Below are positions 9,506 through 18,640 of a stretch of 64,000 nt of DNA, in pieces. Source of the stretch: JAEUMG01 sp046349315 (GTDB taxonomy: Bacteria > Pseudomonadota > Alphaproteobacteria > Rhizobiales > Aestuariivirgaceae); the NCBI GenBank assembly GCA_046349315.1, contig JAXMCQ010000004.1:219833-283832 (forward strand), given 5' to 3'. A program made the translations under genes and the position numbers. The notes beneath the pieces are model-generated. The model worked only from the letters and a program-made list of their open reading frames with translations. It searched no databases and was not told the origin of the DNA. Position 1 is the first letter of the stretch. Each line of letters begins with the position of its first letter.

Positions 9506-10250
9506 CTTTCGTGGAAAGGTCGCCCTCGTAACGGGCGCAGCTCGCGGCATTGGCGAAGCTTGCGCGCTGGCCTTGGCCCAATCTGGTGCTGATGTTGCGC
9601 TAGGGCTCCTCGACATGCGACGATCGGGTGATCTCGTAGCTGAGATAGAGCGGCACGGACGACGCGCCCTGCCACTTCAGATGGATGTCCGTGATGTCGC
9701 TCAGATTCGTGCAGCTATCGCGGAGATTGATCGAAAATTCGGCCGGCTCGACATATGCGTGAACAATGCCGGTCTTGGGCCCGAAAATCCGGCCGAATTG
9801 GTAACAGAAGAGGATTTCGACCTGACAATAGACGTCAATATCAAGGGCACGTTCTTTGTGAGTCAGGCTGTCGCGCAACTGATGATCAAACAAGGCCGTG
9901 GCGTGATCATCAATCTCAGCTCCCAGGCCGGGAGCAATGTGCTCGTCAATGAATCAATCTATTGCACAAGCAAGGCCGCGATCGATCATATGACACGTTG
10001 CCTTGCTAAGGAATGGGCGCGGCATGGCATCCGCGTCAACGCCATTGCGCCAACCTTTATCCTGACCGATGCGACGAGGCCGGCGTTGGAGGATTCGAAG
10101 GCATTTGGTGATATAGTCGCGCATATTCCGCTTGGCCGAATTGGCGAACCGGAAGAGATCGCTCAAACGGTACTCTTCCTTGCCTCTCCCGCCGCAAGCC
10201 TCATAACCGGCACTGTGCTGATGGTCGATGGCGGCTGGAGCGTTCATTGA
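9480..10250 (+). CDS. Short-chain dehydrogenase/reductase
   Basis: Classical SDR, 256 aa, with TGAARGIG at the N-terminus, NNAG in the middle, a serine block INLSSQAG and the active-site YCTSK. The C-terminus, TGTVLMVDGGW, is characteristic of complete SDRs. The start lies inside the 3' end of the GMC gene, indicating translational coupling. This is the second of three SDRs in the operon and is predicted to be catalytically competent, unlike the next one. Confidence 0.88.
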   Translation: MSQQFPTYDFRGKVALVTGAARGIGEACALALAQSGADVALGLLDMRRSGDLVAEIERHGRRALPLQMDVRDVAQIRAAIAEIDRKFGRLDICVNNAGLGPENPAELVTEEDFDLTIDVNIKGTFFVSQAVAQLMIKQGRGVIINLSSQAGSNVLVNESIYCTSKAAIDHMTRCLAKEWARHGIRVNAIAPTFILTDATRPALEDSKAFGDIVAHIPLGRIGEPEEIAQTVLFLASPAASLITGTVLMVDGGWSVH

Positions 10251-10269
10251 AAAGAGCGGAGTAGGCGGG

Positions 10270-11046
10270 ATGGATTTGGGTCTTGAGGGAAAGAAAGCGA
10301 TCGTCTGTGCGTCCTCACGCGGTCTTGGGCGCGCATGTGCCGAGGCCCTCGGTCGCGAGGGCGCGCGCGTCGTGATCAATGGTGTCAATCAAGAGACCCT
10401 GGACAAGACGGCTGCAGAGATGCGCAAGTCCGGTATCGCGGTCGAGGCGATCTGCGCGGACGTTACGACGGAAGAGGGGCGGCGCCAGCTCCTCGCCGCG
10501 CTGCCCGAGCCCGACATTCTCATCAATAACGCAGGAGGTCCACCGGCTGGCAATTTTCGCAGCTGGACCCGCGAGGATTGGATCAAGGCGCTCGATGCCA
10601 ACATGCTCTCCGCAATCGAGTTGATGAAGTGGACAATCGATCCGATGATCAGGCGACGCTTTGGGCGGATCGTCAACATCACGTCGGGTGCAGTGAAGGC
10701 TCCCTTTCCGTATCTTGGGTTGTCGAATGGCGCCCGCAGCGGCCTAACGGGCTTTGTCGCCGGGCTTGCGCGTGAAGTTTCCCAACACAATGTGACGATC
10801 AACAACCTGCTTCCAGGCTCATTCGCGACAGATCGGCTCGCCGAGACGGCACGAGCAGTTGCCGGGCCGGCGGGCATCAGCGTCGAGACGCAATTGGAGC
10901 GATGGCAGGAAGGCGAAGCGTCCAAGCGCTTCGGCACCCCGGCGGAGTTTGGCGCCGCGTGCGCATTTCTCTGCAGCGCGCAGGCCGGCTATATCACCGG
11001 CCAGAACCTGCTTCTCGACGGCGGCACCTATCCTGGCACGTTCTGA
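10270..11046 (+). CDS. Atypical SDR-family protein lacking the YxxxK pair
   Basis: SDR-fold protein of 258 aa with a changed cofactor motif (CASSRGLG instead of TGxxxGIG), NNAGGPP and the C-terminal LLLDGGTYPG. Where classical SDRs have YxxxK it reads LGLSNGARSGL, so the catalytic Tyr and Lys appear replaced by Leu and Asn. I recall a group of alphaproteobacterial SDRs with this change. I chose ATG 10270 because MDLGLEGKKAIV is the family start and purine-rich sequence precedes it. It ends the plus-strand operon. It may use another base, or be a binding or regulatory paralogue. Confidence 0.82.
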   Translation: MDLGLEGKKAIVCASSRGLGRACAEALGREGARVVINGVNQETLDKTAAEMRKSGIAVEAICADVTTEEGRRQLLAALPEPDILINNAGGPPAGNFRSWTREDWIKALDANMLSAIELMKWTIDPMIRRRFGRIVNITSGAVKAPFPYLGLSNGARSGLTGFVAGLAREVSQHNVTINNLLPGSFATDRLAETARAVAGPAGISVETQLERWQEGEASKRFGTPAEFGAACAFLCSAQAGYITGQNLLLDGGTYPGTF

Positions 11047-11051
11047 AAATT

Positions 11052-12224
11052 TCAGTCGCGGACGATCCAGCGCTTCATCGCCGTTTCATCGACGTCGATT
11101 CCGAGCCCTGGCCGGTCGAAAGGCTCGGCCATGCCGTCATTCAGTGTGTAAAAGGATCCGGCAACAAACCCATCGCGCAGATCATTGGGATCCTGGTCGC
11201 ACTCGAAATAATCGCCGTTTGGCAACGCATAGAGGAGTTGCAGTGTCGCGGCCGTACTGATGGCAGTTGAGTAATTCTTCGCCGTAAACGGTAGATGGTG
11301 CATTTGTGCGTAGCTTGCGATCTTCCTGGCTTCGGTAAAGCCTCCGATCTGGACAACGTCGAACTGAACCACTTGAATTGCGCCGGCGTCGATCAATCGT
11401 GCAAACTGGTATTTGCTGCTCTCTGTCTCGAACCCGGCGATGGGAATTCGCGTGTGCCTCGCGAGTTCAGCACATCCTTCAACATCTTCCGGTTGGGTTG
11501 GCTCTTCAAACCATCTTATGTTGAGCGGTAACACAGCGTCGGCATAGCGCATGGCCATCCGCGACGAGAGCGACGTATTGGCGTCGATCATGAGATTGAG
11601 CTTGGGCCCGAGCGCTTCTCGCGCTGTGCGGATGCGCGCAATGTCGTCGTCAAACGAACCGCGCAGATCCGCAGGCCCGAGAACGTTGGCGTGCACGGTC
11701 TGCGGGATGTTGCCGATCTTCATCTTGTAGCCGCGATAGCCGGCATTGCGGGCGCGCGCTACATCAGCCGCGAAATCCTCGAGACTGTGGTCCTGGCGAT
11801 AATAGCCCGCGGACGCATAGGCCGCTAAGGGCCGTCCGAAGCCGCCAAATATTCGCCAAAGCGGCTGCCCGGCGGCTTTTCCGACAATATCCCACAGAGC
11901 GATGTCGACCCCGGACAGCGCCGCAAGGAGAATGCCCTTGCGGCCGTGATAGTATGTTGATTGATAGACCTTCTCCCAGAGATATTCCGGCCTTCGTGGA
12001 TCCTCACCGATAATAAGGGGTGCAATTTCCTGTTCGATGACGGCTGCAGTCACGGCATGAGGTCCGCCCCACATCGCCGCTTCACCCCAGCCAAAAACGT
12101 CGGGGTCGCTGGTATGGACTTTCAGAAGCAGCGCTTCCCGCGTCTGATACGTACCGCGCGCATAGGTCAGCGGATATGGCATCTCATAGAGAAGCGGGAA
12201 TGTTTCAATACCTGTAACTTTCAT
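11052..12224 (-). CDS. Enolase-superfamily dehydratase/racemase (mandelate racemase/muconate lactonizing type)
   Basis: Enolase-superfamily protein, 390 aa, with the N-terminal capping domain and C-terminal barrel. The KxK acid/base motif appears in GYKMKIG. Metal ligands are visible as Asp in LMIDAN, Glu in RWFEEP and Glu in AGFETES. At the end of the barrel FDVVQIGG and PFTAKNYS stand where many family members use His. Such enzymes often dehydrate sugar acids to 2-keto-3-deoxy acids, the class of substrate split by the HpcH/HpaI aldolases on both sides. It is convergent with the plus-strand operon, six bases from its end, and lies 34 bp downstream of the aldolase gene on its own strand. Substrate unassigned. 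Confidence 0.87.
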   Translation of the reverse strand: MKVTGIETFPLLYEMPYPLTYARGTYQTREALLLKVHTSDPDVFGWGEAAMWGGPHAVTAAVIEQEIAPLIIGEDPRRPEYLWEKVYQSTYYHGRKGILLAALSGVDIALWDIVGKAAGQPLWRIFGGFGRPLAAYASAGYYRQDHSLEDFAADVARARNAGYRGYKMKIGNIPQTVHANVLGPADLRGSFDDDIARIRTAREALGPKLNLMIDANTSLSSRMAMRYADAVLPLNIRWFEEPTQPEDVEGCAELARHTRIPIAGFETESSKYQFARLIDAGAIQVVQFDVVQIGGFTEARKIASYAQMHHLPFTAKNYSTAISTAATLQLLYALPNGDYFECDQDPNDLRDGFVAGSFYTLNDGMAEPFDRPGLGIDVDETAMKRWIVRD

Positions 12225-12258
12225 ATCGTGCCCTGACGAAATGCGTGCCGGACGATGA

Positions 12259-13002
12259 TTATTTCTTATAGTTCTTGGCCACTTGCAGTCCGGCCTCGAA
12301 CCCTAGACGCAAGGCCGTGATGTCGTCGCAAACCGTCACGAACGTAGCGCCTTCCTCGGCTGCCAGCGCAAATGGGCCTGCGCCAGGCGCAGGTAATCCA
12401 AAGCCTTTGCCGTTGGCTTTTGCGGCGGCAGCCACTGTTTTGAAGTCCTCGGCATCGGCCTTTGAGAATTTAAAGGAGCCACGCCCACGCGACATGGAGA
12501 GGTCGGAGGGACCAACAAACAAGCCGTCGACCGTATCTAGCCCGGCAATCGCGGCAACATCGCTGAACGCGCCTGCAGTTTCGATCATGGGATAACAAAG
12601 GGTTCGCTTGTTCTCTGAAGCGAAGAAACCATCATCGATATTGGTATAGGCGCCGTATTTCATGATCCGGCTGTAGCCCACACCACGCGTGCCGAGAGAA
12701 GGGAACTTGGCAAAGCCACATGCCTCACGCGCATGCGCCAGATTCTCGAGCTGCGGTAGCATCACGCCGTCGGCGCCGTAGTCTAGCGCTTGTTGAATGA
12801 GCAAACGTGTCGGGGCCGCGACGCGAACAATGCATTTCAGCCCCATCGCGCGGCTCATCGCTACGTTGGCGTCACACGTCTCGTCGCCGATCGCGCCATG
12901 CTCCATGTCAAGCACGACGATTTTGTAACCCATCAACTGGGCAATTTCACAGGCCGCGAGATTTGGCCTTTCGAGCCAGAACGCCAATTGAGGTAAGACC
13001 AT
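12259..13002 (-). CDS. HpcH/HpaI-family aldolase (second copy)
   Basis: Metal-dependent pyruvate aldolase-like protein, 247 aa, clearly paralogous to the product at 7126-7875. Matching blocks are LDMEHGA, GADGVMLPQL, GTRGVGYSRIM, MIETAGAF and GLFVGPSDLSMSRGRG. It is upstream of the enolase-superfamily gene on the same strand, probably one transcript: dehydratase and aldolase of one pathway. Two diverged aldolases in one cluster suggest two related substrates, or two successive cleavages. Confidence 0.87.
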   Translation of the reverse strand: MVLPQLAFWLERPNLAACEIAQLMGYKIVVLDMEHGAIGDETCDANVAMSRAMGLKCIVRVAAPTRLLIQQALDYGADGVMLPQLENLAHAREACGFAKFPSLGTRGVGYSRIMKYGAYTNIDDGFFASENKRTLCYPMIETAGAFSDVAAIAGLDTVDGLFVGPSDLSMSRGRGSFKFSKADAEDFKTVAAAAKANGKGFGLPAPGAGPFALAAEEGATFVTVCDDITALRLGFEAGLQVAKNYKK

Positions 13003-13101
13003 TTCGATTCCTGTATAAGTTCAAGCGTTTAACATAGCAGCCACTGGCCCTTCGACAACTGTCTAAATTCGCCAAAGTCGGACAAGCGGTCTACGAGAAC
13101 T

Positions 13102-14096
13102 TGTGGAACTGCCGAGGCTGGCGGACACTGATTGATCATAACTTTTCGCGGAGCGCTTCGTAAGGAGTTTTGCCGTTGAACGCGCCGTGAGGCCTTGAGA
13201 AGTTGTAGAATTCCTCCCATTCGGCGAGTTTGGGCTTCAGATTGACATCGTCGGTATAGTCGAGGAGCTGATAGAACTCTTCCTGGTCAGAGCGATGCGA
13301 TCGCTCGACCTTGCCATTGAGCTGCGGCGTTCGGGGTTTGATGTAGACATGCCTGATGCCGCGATCCTCGACGTGCCAATGGAATTTGGCTTGGAACTCA
13401 TGGCCCCGGTCGGTGCGGATGCACTGGATCCGAAAAGGGAACTTCTCGATCACGTAGTCGATGAAATCGATGGCATTGGCTTGGTTATGCCGGCTGTAGA
13501 CCTTGAGAGCCCTGATCCGGGTTGCATCGTCAATGGCGGTGTACTGGTAGCGTTTGAGGCTGGCGCCATTTTTGCTCTGGAAACTCAAGAACTTGACGTC
13601 GACCTGGATATGATGGCCAGGCACCTGCTTGTTGTAGCGCTTGGTGTGGACAGCTCGTCTGCCGACCTTGCCGGGCAACCTATTGAGGCCATTGCGTCGC
13701 AGTATCCGATAGACGCTGGCATCACAGAGCTTGATGTCGTGGTAGCGCTGCAGATACCAGACGATGCGGATTGGCCCGAGATGGTATTTTTTTGCCTGAG
13801 GTACAGAACCTTCTCGACGATCTCAGTGGGTGTCTGGTTAGGGTGTGATTTGGGGATTGGCTTTTTGCGAGCGAGGCCTTCTTCGCCGCAGCGTTCAAAG
13901 GCGTTGCGCCACAGGTAGAAATTAGAGCGAGAAACCCCGAAATGGCGGCAGGTCTTGATGATGTTGCCAGAGGCTTTGGCGTATTCGAGGATCCGCTTCT
14001 TACGAAGAATGTCCTTCTGTTCTGGGCTCATGGTGGCACCCCTTTCCCGTTTGTTCAGAACGATAGGAGTGTCCGACAGGCTCGTACATATCTACA
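13102..14096 (-). mobile_element. IS481-family insertion sequence (decayed)
   Basis: About 995 bp. The ends are related inverted repeats: one end reads TGTGGAACTGCCGAGG and the other, on the opposite strand, TGTAGATATGTACGAGC. Both continue into a shared (G/T)CGGACACT block. The outer limit of the left end is supported by the partial copy at 14312-14648, whose identity stops at the same point. The element carries one frameshifted transposase gene and separates catabolic region A from the accessory region. No clear target duplication was identified. Confidence 0.75.
13136..14031 (-). pseudogene. IS481-family transposase, frameshifted
   Basis: The N-terminal part (13785-14031) has an HTH region with SRSNFYLWRNAF. 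The catalytic part (13136 to about 13790) has HHIQVDVKFL, IRTDRGHEFQ and a terminal RPHGAFNGKTPYEALREKL, consistent with an integrase-type DDE core. The two parts lie in different frames and meet at a run of seven A residues on the coding strand (13787-13793). The relatives I recall read LR(R/Q)KYHLGP across this point, which would need five or eight A residues. Decay is likelier than programmed slippage, although A-runs do support slippage. Confidence 0.75.
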
Positions 14097-14180
14097 GGTA
14101 AGCAAGACTTGTAATTCTATCGTTGGTAGCAGTGCAAAAGGAGGTGTGGTCGGTGTCGGCCGGTTAAGGGGGCCCCTGCG

Positions 14181-14311
14181 ATGAGGTTACCAGTCTTTGG
14201 GCTGCCGGTTATCTTGGGCGTTACCGCGCGACTGCCTTGGCGGCCGGTGATGGCTCCAAAGGAGAGACAGTATTCGGGCGGTGCTTTTCCTGCCATTCCA
14301 TTGGTGAACCG
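14181..14311 (+). pseudogene. Cytochrome c fragment (signal peptide plus heme motif)
   Basis: A start at 14181 encodes the signal-peptide-like MRLPVFGLPVILGVTA. A different frame then continues as ALAAGDGSKGETVFGRCFSCHSIGEP, with the CxxCH heme-attachment motif CFSCH. This is the classic start of a small periplasmic c-type cytochrome (AAGD..KGE..F..C..CH). A frameshift separates leader from mature part, and after about 25 mature residues the sequence turns into the partial IS481 copy. So this is a gene relic cut by an IS. Confidence 0.55.
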
Positions 14312-14648
14312 GTCCGTTTCGGATCCAGTGCATCCGCACCGATCGTGGCCATGAATTTCAGCCCAAGTTCCATTGGCATGTCGAAGATCGCGGCATCAGA
14401 CATGCTTACATCAAGCCACGGACGCCGCAGCTCAACGGCAAGGTCGAACGATCATATCGCTCCGACCAGGAAGAGTTCTATCAACTCCTCGAATACCGAT
14501 GATGTCGACCTCAACCACAAGCGCGCCGAGTGGGAGAAATTCTACAACTTCTCAGGGCCGCATGGCGCTTTCAACGGCAATGCAACTTACGAAGCGCTTC
14601 GCGAAAAGCTATGATCAATCAGTGTCAGCCAGCCTCGGTAGTTCCACA
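14312..14648 (+). mobile_element. Partial, inverted copy of the IS481-family element
   Basis: Plus-strand sequence matching the last third of the IS481 transposase gene at 13102-14096, in opposite orientation. It resembles IRTDRGHEF, HGRRSSTARS (out of frame) and EKFYNFSGPHGAFNGNATYEALREKL. Frameshifts are present. The match runs through the IS terminus TCAGTGTC.GCCAGCCTCGG and stops at TTCCACA, which defines the element end. The 5' boundary abuts the cytochrome c fragment. Confidence 0.7.
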
Positions 14649-14797
14649 AACGCTACAACAGAACGGTGCGACACGAGTGGTTCGGCCAATATCTGTTCGC
14701 CGACATCAGGGAGGTGCAAGACACCGCAACGGAATGGCTCTGGACTTACAATCATGAGCGCCCCAACATGGCACTTGGCGGCATCACACCCACCTAG
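14642..14797 (+). pseudogene. IS3-family transposase C-terminal remnant
   Basis: The frame reads KRYNRTVRHEWF, then REVQDTATEWLWTYNHERPN, then MALGGITPT and a stop. This is the characteristic C-terminus of IS3-family OrfB transposases, where integrase-core proteins end near RPNMALGGITP. A TAG stop stands where relatives usually have a Gln codon before KLK. Only the last 50 or so residues remain. It directly adjoins the end of the partial IS481 copy, so one element probably inserted into the other. Confidence 0.7.
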
Positions 14798-15023
14798 AAA
14801 CTGAAACCAAGAATGTAACACCAACGCGCCGCGTGAGTTCTATGCCAACCCCCCTCAAAGAACGGGGCGATTACCAACAGCCGACCTGCGCCTTTCACGG
14901 ATCGTCAAAGATCATCTGTGAGCTGCCGAGGCAATCGAAGATCGAACTGCGCAGGGGCATTCGGCATGACGGGTTTCTGCATTACGGATAGACTTAGTCA
15001 TCCGCGATAGGAGCAAGGCTGAC

Positions 15024-16817
15024 ATGCCTGCATCACATAGTTTCGCCGCATTTGCGATCTCTGTAGTCTGGTGCGGATGCGCTGAGGCGAGCGTGCTCAA
15101 CGACATCTTGGGCTTCGATATTCCGGATCCGGTAAGGCTCATCGCGGATGAAGACCAAAGACATGCTGCTGCAGCGGGGATCAAAGCCTCTACAGGCGGT
15201 GAGCTAACAGCCACCGCCGCCAATGGGACCGTCTATCATCTCGCCTTTCCACCGCACTCACTGCTGGTAGATACCCGCGTTACCCTAACTCCTCTATCCC
15301 GCATGCGCGCAGCGGACGGAAGCCCTGAGGGCTTGGGCTTTGATCTTGCGCCCGCCGGAACCATTCTTTCCGAGCCGGCAATAATGGAAGTCAAGCTCAG
15401 CAAGAAAGCCCGTAAGCTTCTCGGTAAGGGAGCGCTCGATCTATTCGAGACGCGGGGCCGACGCGGCGACGAGGCAGCCCTTCTTGCAATCCAAGCGCAG
15501 AAAGGTTTCGGCATGCTCGTCACCCATTTCTCCGGCGGCATGATCAATGTTGGAGGAAAATGGTATCCACGTGTTCCTCTCGTCTCGGTCGGCTGGACCC
15601 CCATACGAGATCACCCAGAAAGCTATCCGCCCGGTGAGGATGGCGCTTATCAGGAAGCGGGCGACCGGATGGCTAAAGCAATGGGCGAAGGCGACGATCC
15701 TGCAATTCTGTTAGACGCGCTCCAAGTCTGGTGGAACCAGGCCGTCGACGAAATGATTAGCCCTTCCGGCGGCACTGAAGCCGAGCGTGCAACCAACGAG
15801 GCCCGCGCCAGGTACAACGTCAACGTAGCCCATAAGCTGATGGAAGCGTTCGCAAACGCACTCCGTAGTCGCTTTGACGCGATCACCGACCAGATCGTCA
15901 AGATCAACGACGAGATCCAGCGTAGTTCAGATGCCACTGCAAGGGATGCGCTTATCGCGGCCAACGAAGGTCTCGCCGAAAGCGTGGACCAGATTATCGA
16001 CGCGTTCAATCGTATGCTTAGTACCGAAAGAAGCTGTCAGCTTGCGGGCTGTCCCAAAGATTCAACGGCGATGGACGAGATTGGTGAGATTCTCGACATT
16101 TACGCAATGAAGTTCAAGCTCGATTGCAACAACCAAACTAGGATGCTCGAGCAATTGCGCAAGCTTGCAATGAGCGCCGACGTCCTTGGGAAATCGCAAG
16201 CGCTACTCAACTTCATACAGCGCGCCAACAATATTCAGTCCGAGTGTTACCAGTACGAGGTCGTAATCGATGCGAACCAAGAGGGCCATTACATCGATGG
16301 GGTAGATCTGGTTTACAAATACAGCTTCGATGTTGAGATGCGGGTGGTTCTGAGACTGTCGCCGGACGACATCGATAATCCGCCGGCTGCCGCAGCCTCC
16401 GTCATCATCCGCAATGCGTCCTTTCGGATGCGAGATACTGTGTCCGACTGCACGAACCAATTGGATTTTATCTCGGCGTCGCTTCAAACATCTCCGACGG
16501 TCGTTCTCGACAGGGTTACCGACGGTTTCCAAGTCAAGCTTACACCTGGCAAGATCGACACTCTCGTCCGTTACACGGACGTATGCACGGCTCCGGATGA
16601 GTTTTCCATCCCAGATCTTTGGGACGAATCCTTCAAGCAAGCTATGAGAGAAGCCGACTATACGAACTATTTCAATTATCTTGTACCAATCGACGGACCC
16701 GGCGGTACGGTTTCTGCGACGAAGACCTTCCAGGGCTCAGCGTCCTGGGCGGTCCCTATGCTAAAATACGCGGCAACTCAGAAAACGACAATCACCGTCA
16801 AACAAGTCGCGCGCTGA
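15024..16817 (+). CDS. Secreted hypothetical protein with ZU5-like region
   Basis: Protein of 597 aa that I do not recognise as a whole. A short hydrophobic leader (SFAAFAISVVWCGCAEA) suggests export. Residues about 55-130 resemble a ZU5-type beta domain: TGGELTATAANGTVYHLAFP, LVDTRVTLTPLS, then GLGFDLAPAGTILSEPAIM. The middle (about 200-400) is helical and charged with Cys pairs. The C-terminal third is beta-rich. A good ribosome-binding site (ATAGGAGCAAGG) precedes ATG 15024. It converges on the caspase/TPR gene 30 bases away. ZU5 domains occur in surface or autoproteolytic proteins; its pairing with a secreted protease gene may be meaningful but is not proven. Confidence 0.65.
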   Translation: MPASHSFAAFAISVVWCGCAEASVLNDILGFDIPDPVRLIADEDQRHAAAAGIKASTGGELTATAANGTVYHLAFPPHSLLVDTRVTLTPLSRMRAADGSPEGLGFDLAPAGTILSEPAIMEVKLSKKARKLLGKGALDLFETRGRRGDEAALLAIQAQKGFGMLVTHFSGGMINVGGKWYPRVPLVSVGWTPIRDHPESYPPGEDGAYQEAGDRMAKAMGEGDDPAILLDALQVWWNQAVDEMISPSGGTEAERATNEARARYNVNVAHKLMEAFANALRSRFDAITDQIVKINDEIQRSSDATARDALIAANEGLAESVDQIIDAFNRMLSTERSCQLAGCPKDSTAMDEIGEILDIYAMKFKLDCNNQTRMLEQLRKLAMSADVLGKSQALLNFIQRANNIQSECYQYEVVIDANQEGHYIDGVDLVYKYSFDVEMRVVLRLSPDDIDNPPAAAASVIIRNASFRMRDTVSDCTNQLDFISASLQTSPTVVLDRVTDGFQVKLTPGKIDTLVRYTDVCTAPDEFSIPDLWDESFKQAMREADYTNYFNYLVPIDGPGGTVSATKTFQGSASWAVPMLKYAATQKTTITVKQVAR

Positions 16818-16847
16818 TTGGGATCACGCACCTCCATCGATGACGCT

Positions 16848-17372
16848 TCACTGGAGTGCGGCGATCGCCGCATCAAACTTGCTGATCAGCTCGCCAAAAT
16901 AGGCGTCATGTTCATACCCAGCCGATTTGTACACATCCCACGCGGATTGCATGTGGCTGCGGCCCTGCCGAAGAAGCTGAGGATCCTTCATGCGCGCCCC
17001 GAGTATCCCAAGTGCATTGCCAAGATTCATCTGGGTCGTGGCCCATTGCAGCGGTACCCGCTCGCGCGTCCTCTCCGCGAGCGCCGCCTCATAGGACTTC
17101 ACCGCCTGTTCGAGCCGCGCCGTACCGCTCTCGCGCTCCCCGAGTATCGCAAGCGCAAGGCCGAGGTTGTTCTGGGTCGTGGCCCAGTCGAGCGGCACCC
17201 GCTCGCGCGTCATCTCTGCAAGCGCCTCCTCATAGGCCCTGACCGCCTGTTCGAGCCGCGCCGTGCCGCTCTCCCGTTCCCCCAGTATCGCAAGCGCAGT
17301 GCCGAGATTCATCTGGGTCGTGGCCCAGTCGAGCGGCACCCGCTCACGCGTCATCTTCGAGCGCCGCCTCAT
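16848..17372 (-). pseudogene. C-terminal segment of the caspase/TPR protein, separated by a frameshift
   Basis: This frame continues the repeat array of the upstream caspase-like protein: TRERVPLDWATTQMNLG and ESGTARLEQAV units, then a distinct end cap, SAWDVYKSAGYEHDAYFGE and FDAAIAALQ. The same cap ends the intact paralogue at 60938-63676, so this is the true C-terminus. The break is a missing two bases in the repeat junction near 17355: other units read GTCATCTCTTCGAG there, this one GTCATCTTCGAG. The residues before TRERVPL (MRRRSK) are an artefact of the frame. It may be a natural pseudogenising change or a sequencing slip in a repeat. Confidence 0.8.
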
Positions 17373-18640
17373 AGGCCTTCACCGCCTGTTCGAGCCGCGC
17401 CGTGCCGCTCTCGCGTTCCCCGAGCCTCCATAGCGCAATGCCAAGATTCATCTGGGTCATGGCCCAGTCGAGCGGCACCCGCTCGCGCGTCCTTTCCTCG
17501 AGCGCCGCCTCATAGGCCTTCACCGCCTGTTCGAGCCGCGCCGTGCCGCTCTCGCGCTCCCCGAGTGTCTCAAGCGCAGTGCCGAGATTCATCTGGATCA
17601 TGGCCCAGGCGAGCGGCACCCGCTCGCGCGTCATCTCTTCGAGGGCCATCTCATAGGCCCTGACCGCCTGTTCGAGCCGCGCCGTGCCGCTCTCCCGTCC
17701 GCCGAGTCTCTGAAGTGCAGTGCCGAGATTCATCTGGGTCGTGGCCCAGTCGAGCGGCACCCGCTCGCGCGTCCTTTCCTCGAGCGCCGCCTCATAGGCC
17801 TTCACCGCCTGTTCGAGCCGTGCCGTGCCGCTCTCGCGCTCCCCGAGTGTCGCAAGCGCAGCGCCGAGATTCATCTGGGTCATGGCCCAGTCGAGCGGCA
17901 CCCGTGCGCGCGTCATCTCTTCGAGGGCCGCCTCATAGGCCCTGACCGCCTGTTCGAGCCGCGCCGTGCCGCTCTCCCGTTCCCCCAGTATCGCAAGCAC
18001 AGTGCCGAGATTCATCTGGGTCGTGGCCCAGTCGAGCGGCACCCGCTCGCGCGTCATCTCTTCGAGGGCCATCTCATAGGCCCTGACCGCCTGTTCGAGC
18101 CGCGCCGTGCCGCTCTCCCGTCCGCCGAGTCTCTGAAGTGCAGTGCCGAGATTCATCTGGGTCGTGGCCCAGTCGAGCGGCACCCGCTCGCGCGTCCTTT
18201 CCTCGAGCGCCGCCTCATAGGCCTTCACCGCCTGTTCGAGCCGCGCCGTGCCGCTCTCGCGCTCCCCGAGTGTCGCAAGCGCAGCGCCGAGATTCATCTG
18301 GGTCGTGGCCCAGTCGAGCGGCACCCGCGCGCGCGTCCTTTCCTCGAGCGCCGCCTCATAGGCCCTGACCGCCTGTTCGAGCCGCGCCGTGCCGCTCTCC
18401 CGTCCGCCGAGTGTCTGAAGCGCATTACCGAGATTGTTCTGGGTCGTGGCCCAGTCGAGCGGCACCCGCTCGCGCGTCCGTTCTTCCAGCGCCATCTCAT
18501 AGGCCCTGACCGCCTGTTCGAGCCGCGTCGTGCCGCTCTCGCGTTCGCCGAGTGTCTGAAGCGCATTACCGAGATTGTTCTGGGTCAAGGCCCAGTCGAG
18601 CGGCACCCGCTCGCGGGAAACTATGACGAGGATTGTCGTG
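17050..18640 (-). repeat. Tandem 141-bp coding repeat array
   Basis: Twelve copies of the anchor AGC-GGC-ACC-C (plus-strand sense) occur at 17050, 17191, 17332, 17471, 17612, 17753, 17894, 18035, 18176, 18317, 18458 and 18599. Every spacing is 141 bp except 17332-17471, which is 139 bp and holds the frameshift. Each unit encodes a 47-residue TPR-like helical hairpin. Two adjacent units (anchors 17753/17894 and 18176/18317) are nearly identical pairs 423 bp apart, indicating a recent three-unit duplication. Confidence 0.92.

Noticed and set aside
14237..14614. A 125-aa plus-strand protein spanning the cytochrome and IS481 fragments
   Set aside because: It is an accidental fusion: cytochrome c start, out-of-frame IS sequence, then an in-frame transposase end.
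16818..18368. Plus-strand open frames rich in Arg, Pro, Ala and Ser opposite the caspase repeat array
   Set aside because: They recur with the 141-bp period and mirror the minus-strand repeat; composition is that of an antisense shadow.
17050..18640. CRISPR array
   Set aside because: The repeats are contiguous 141-bp coding units with no spacers.
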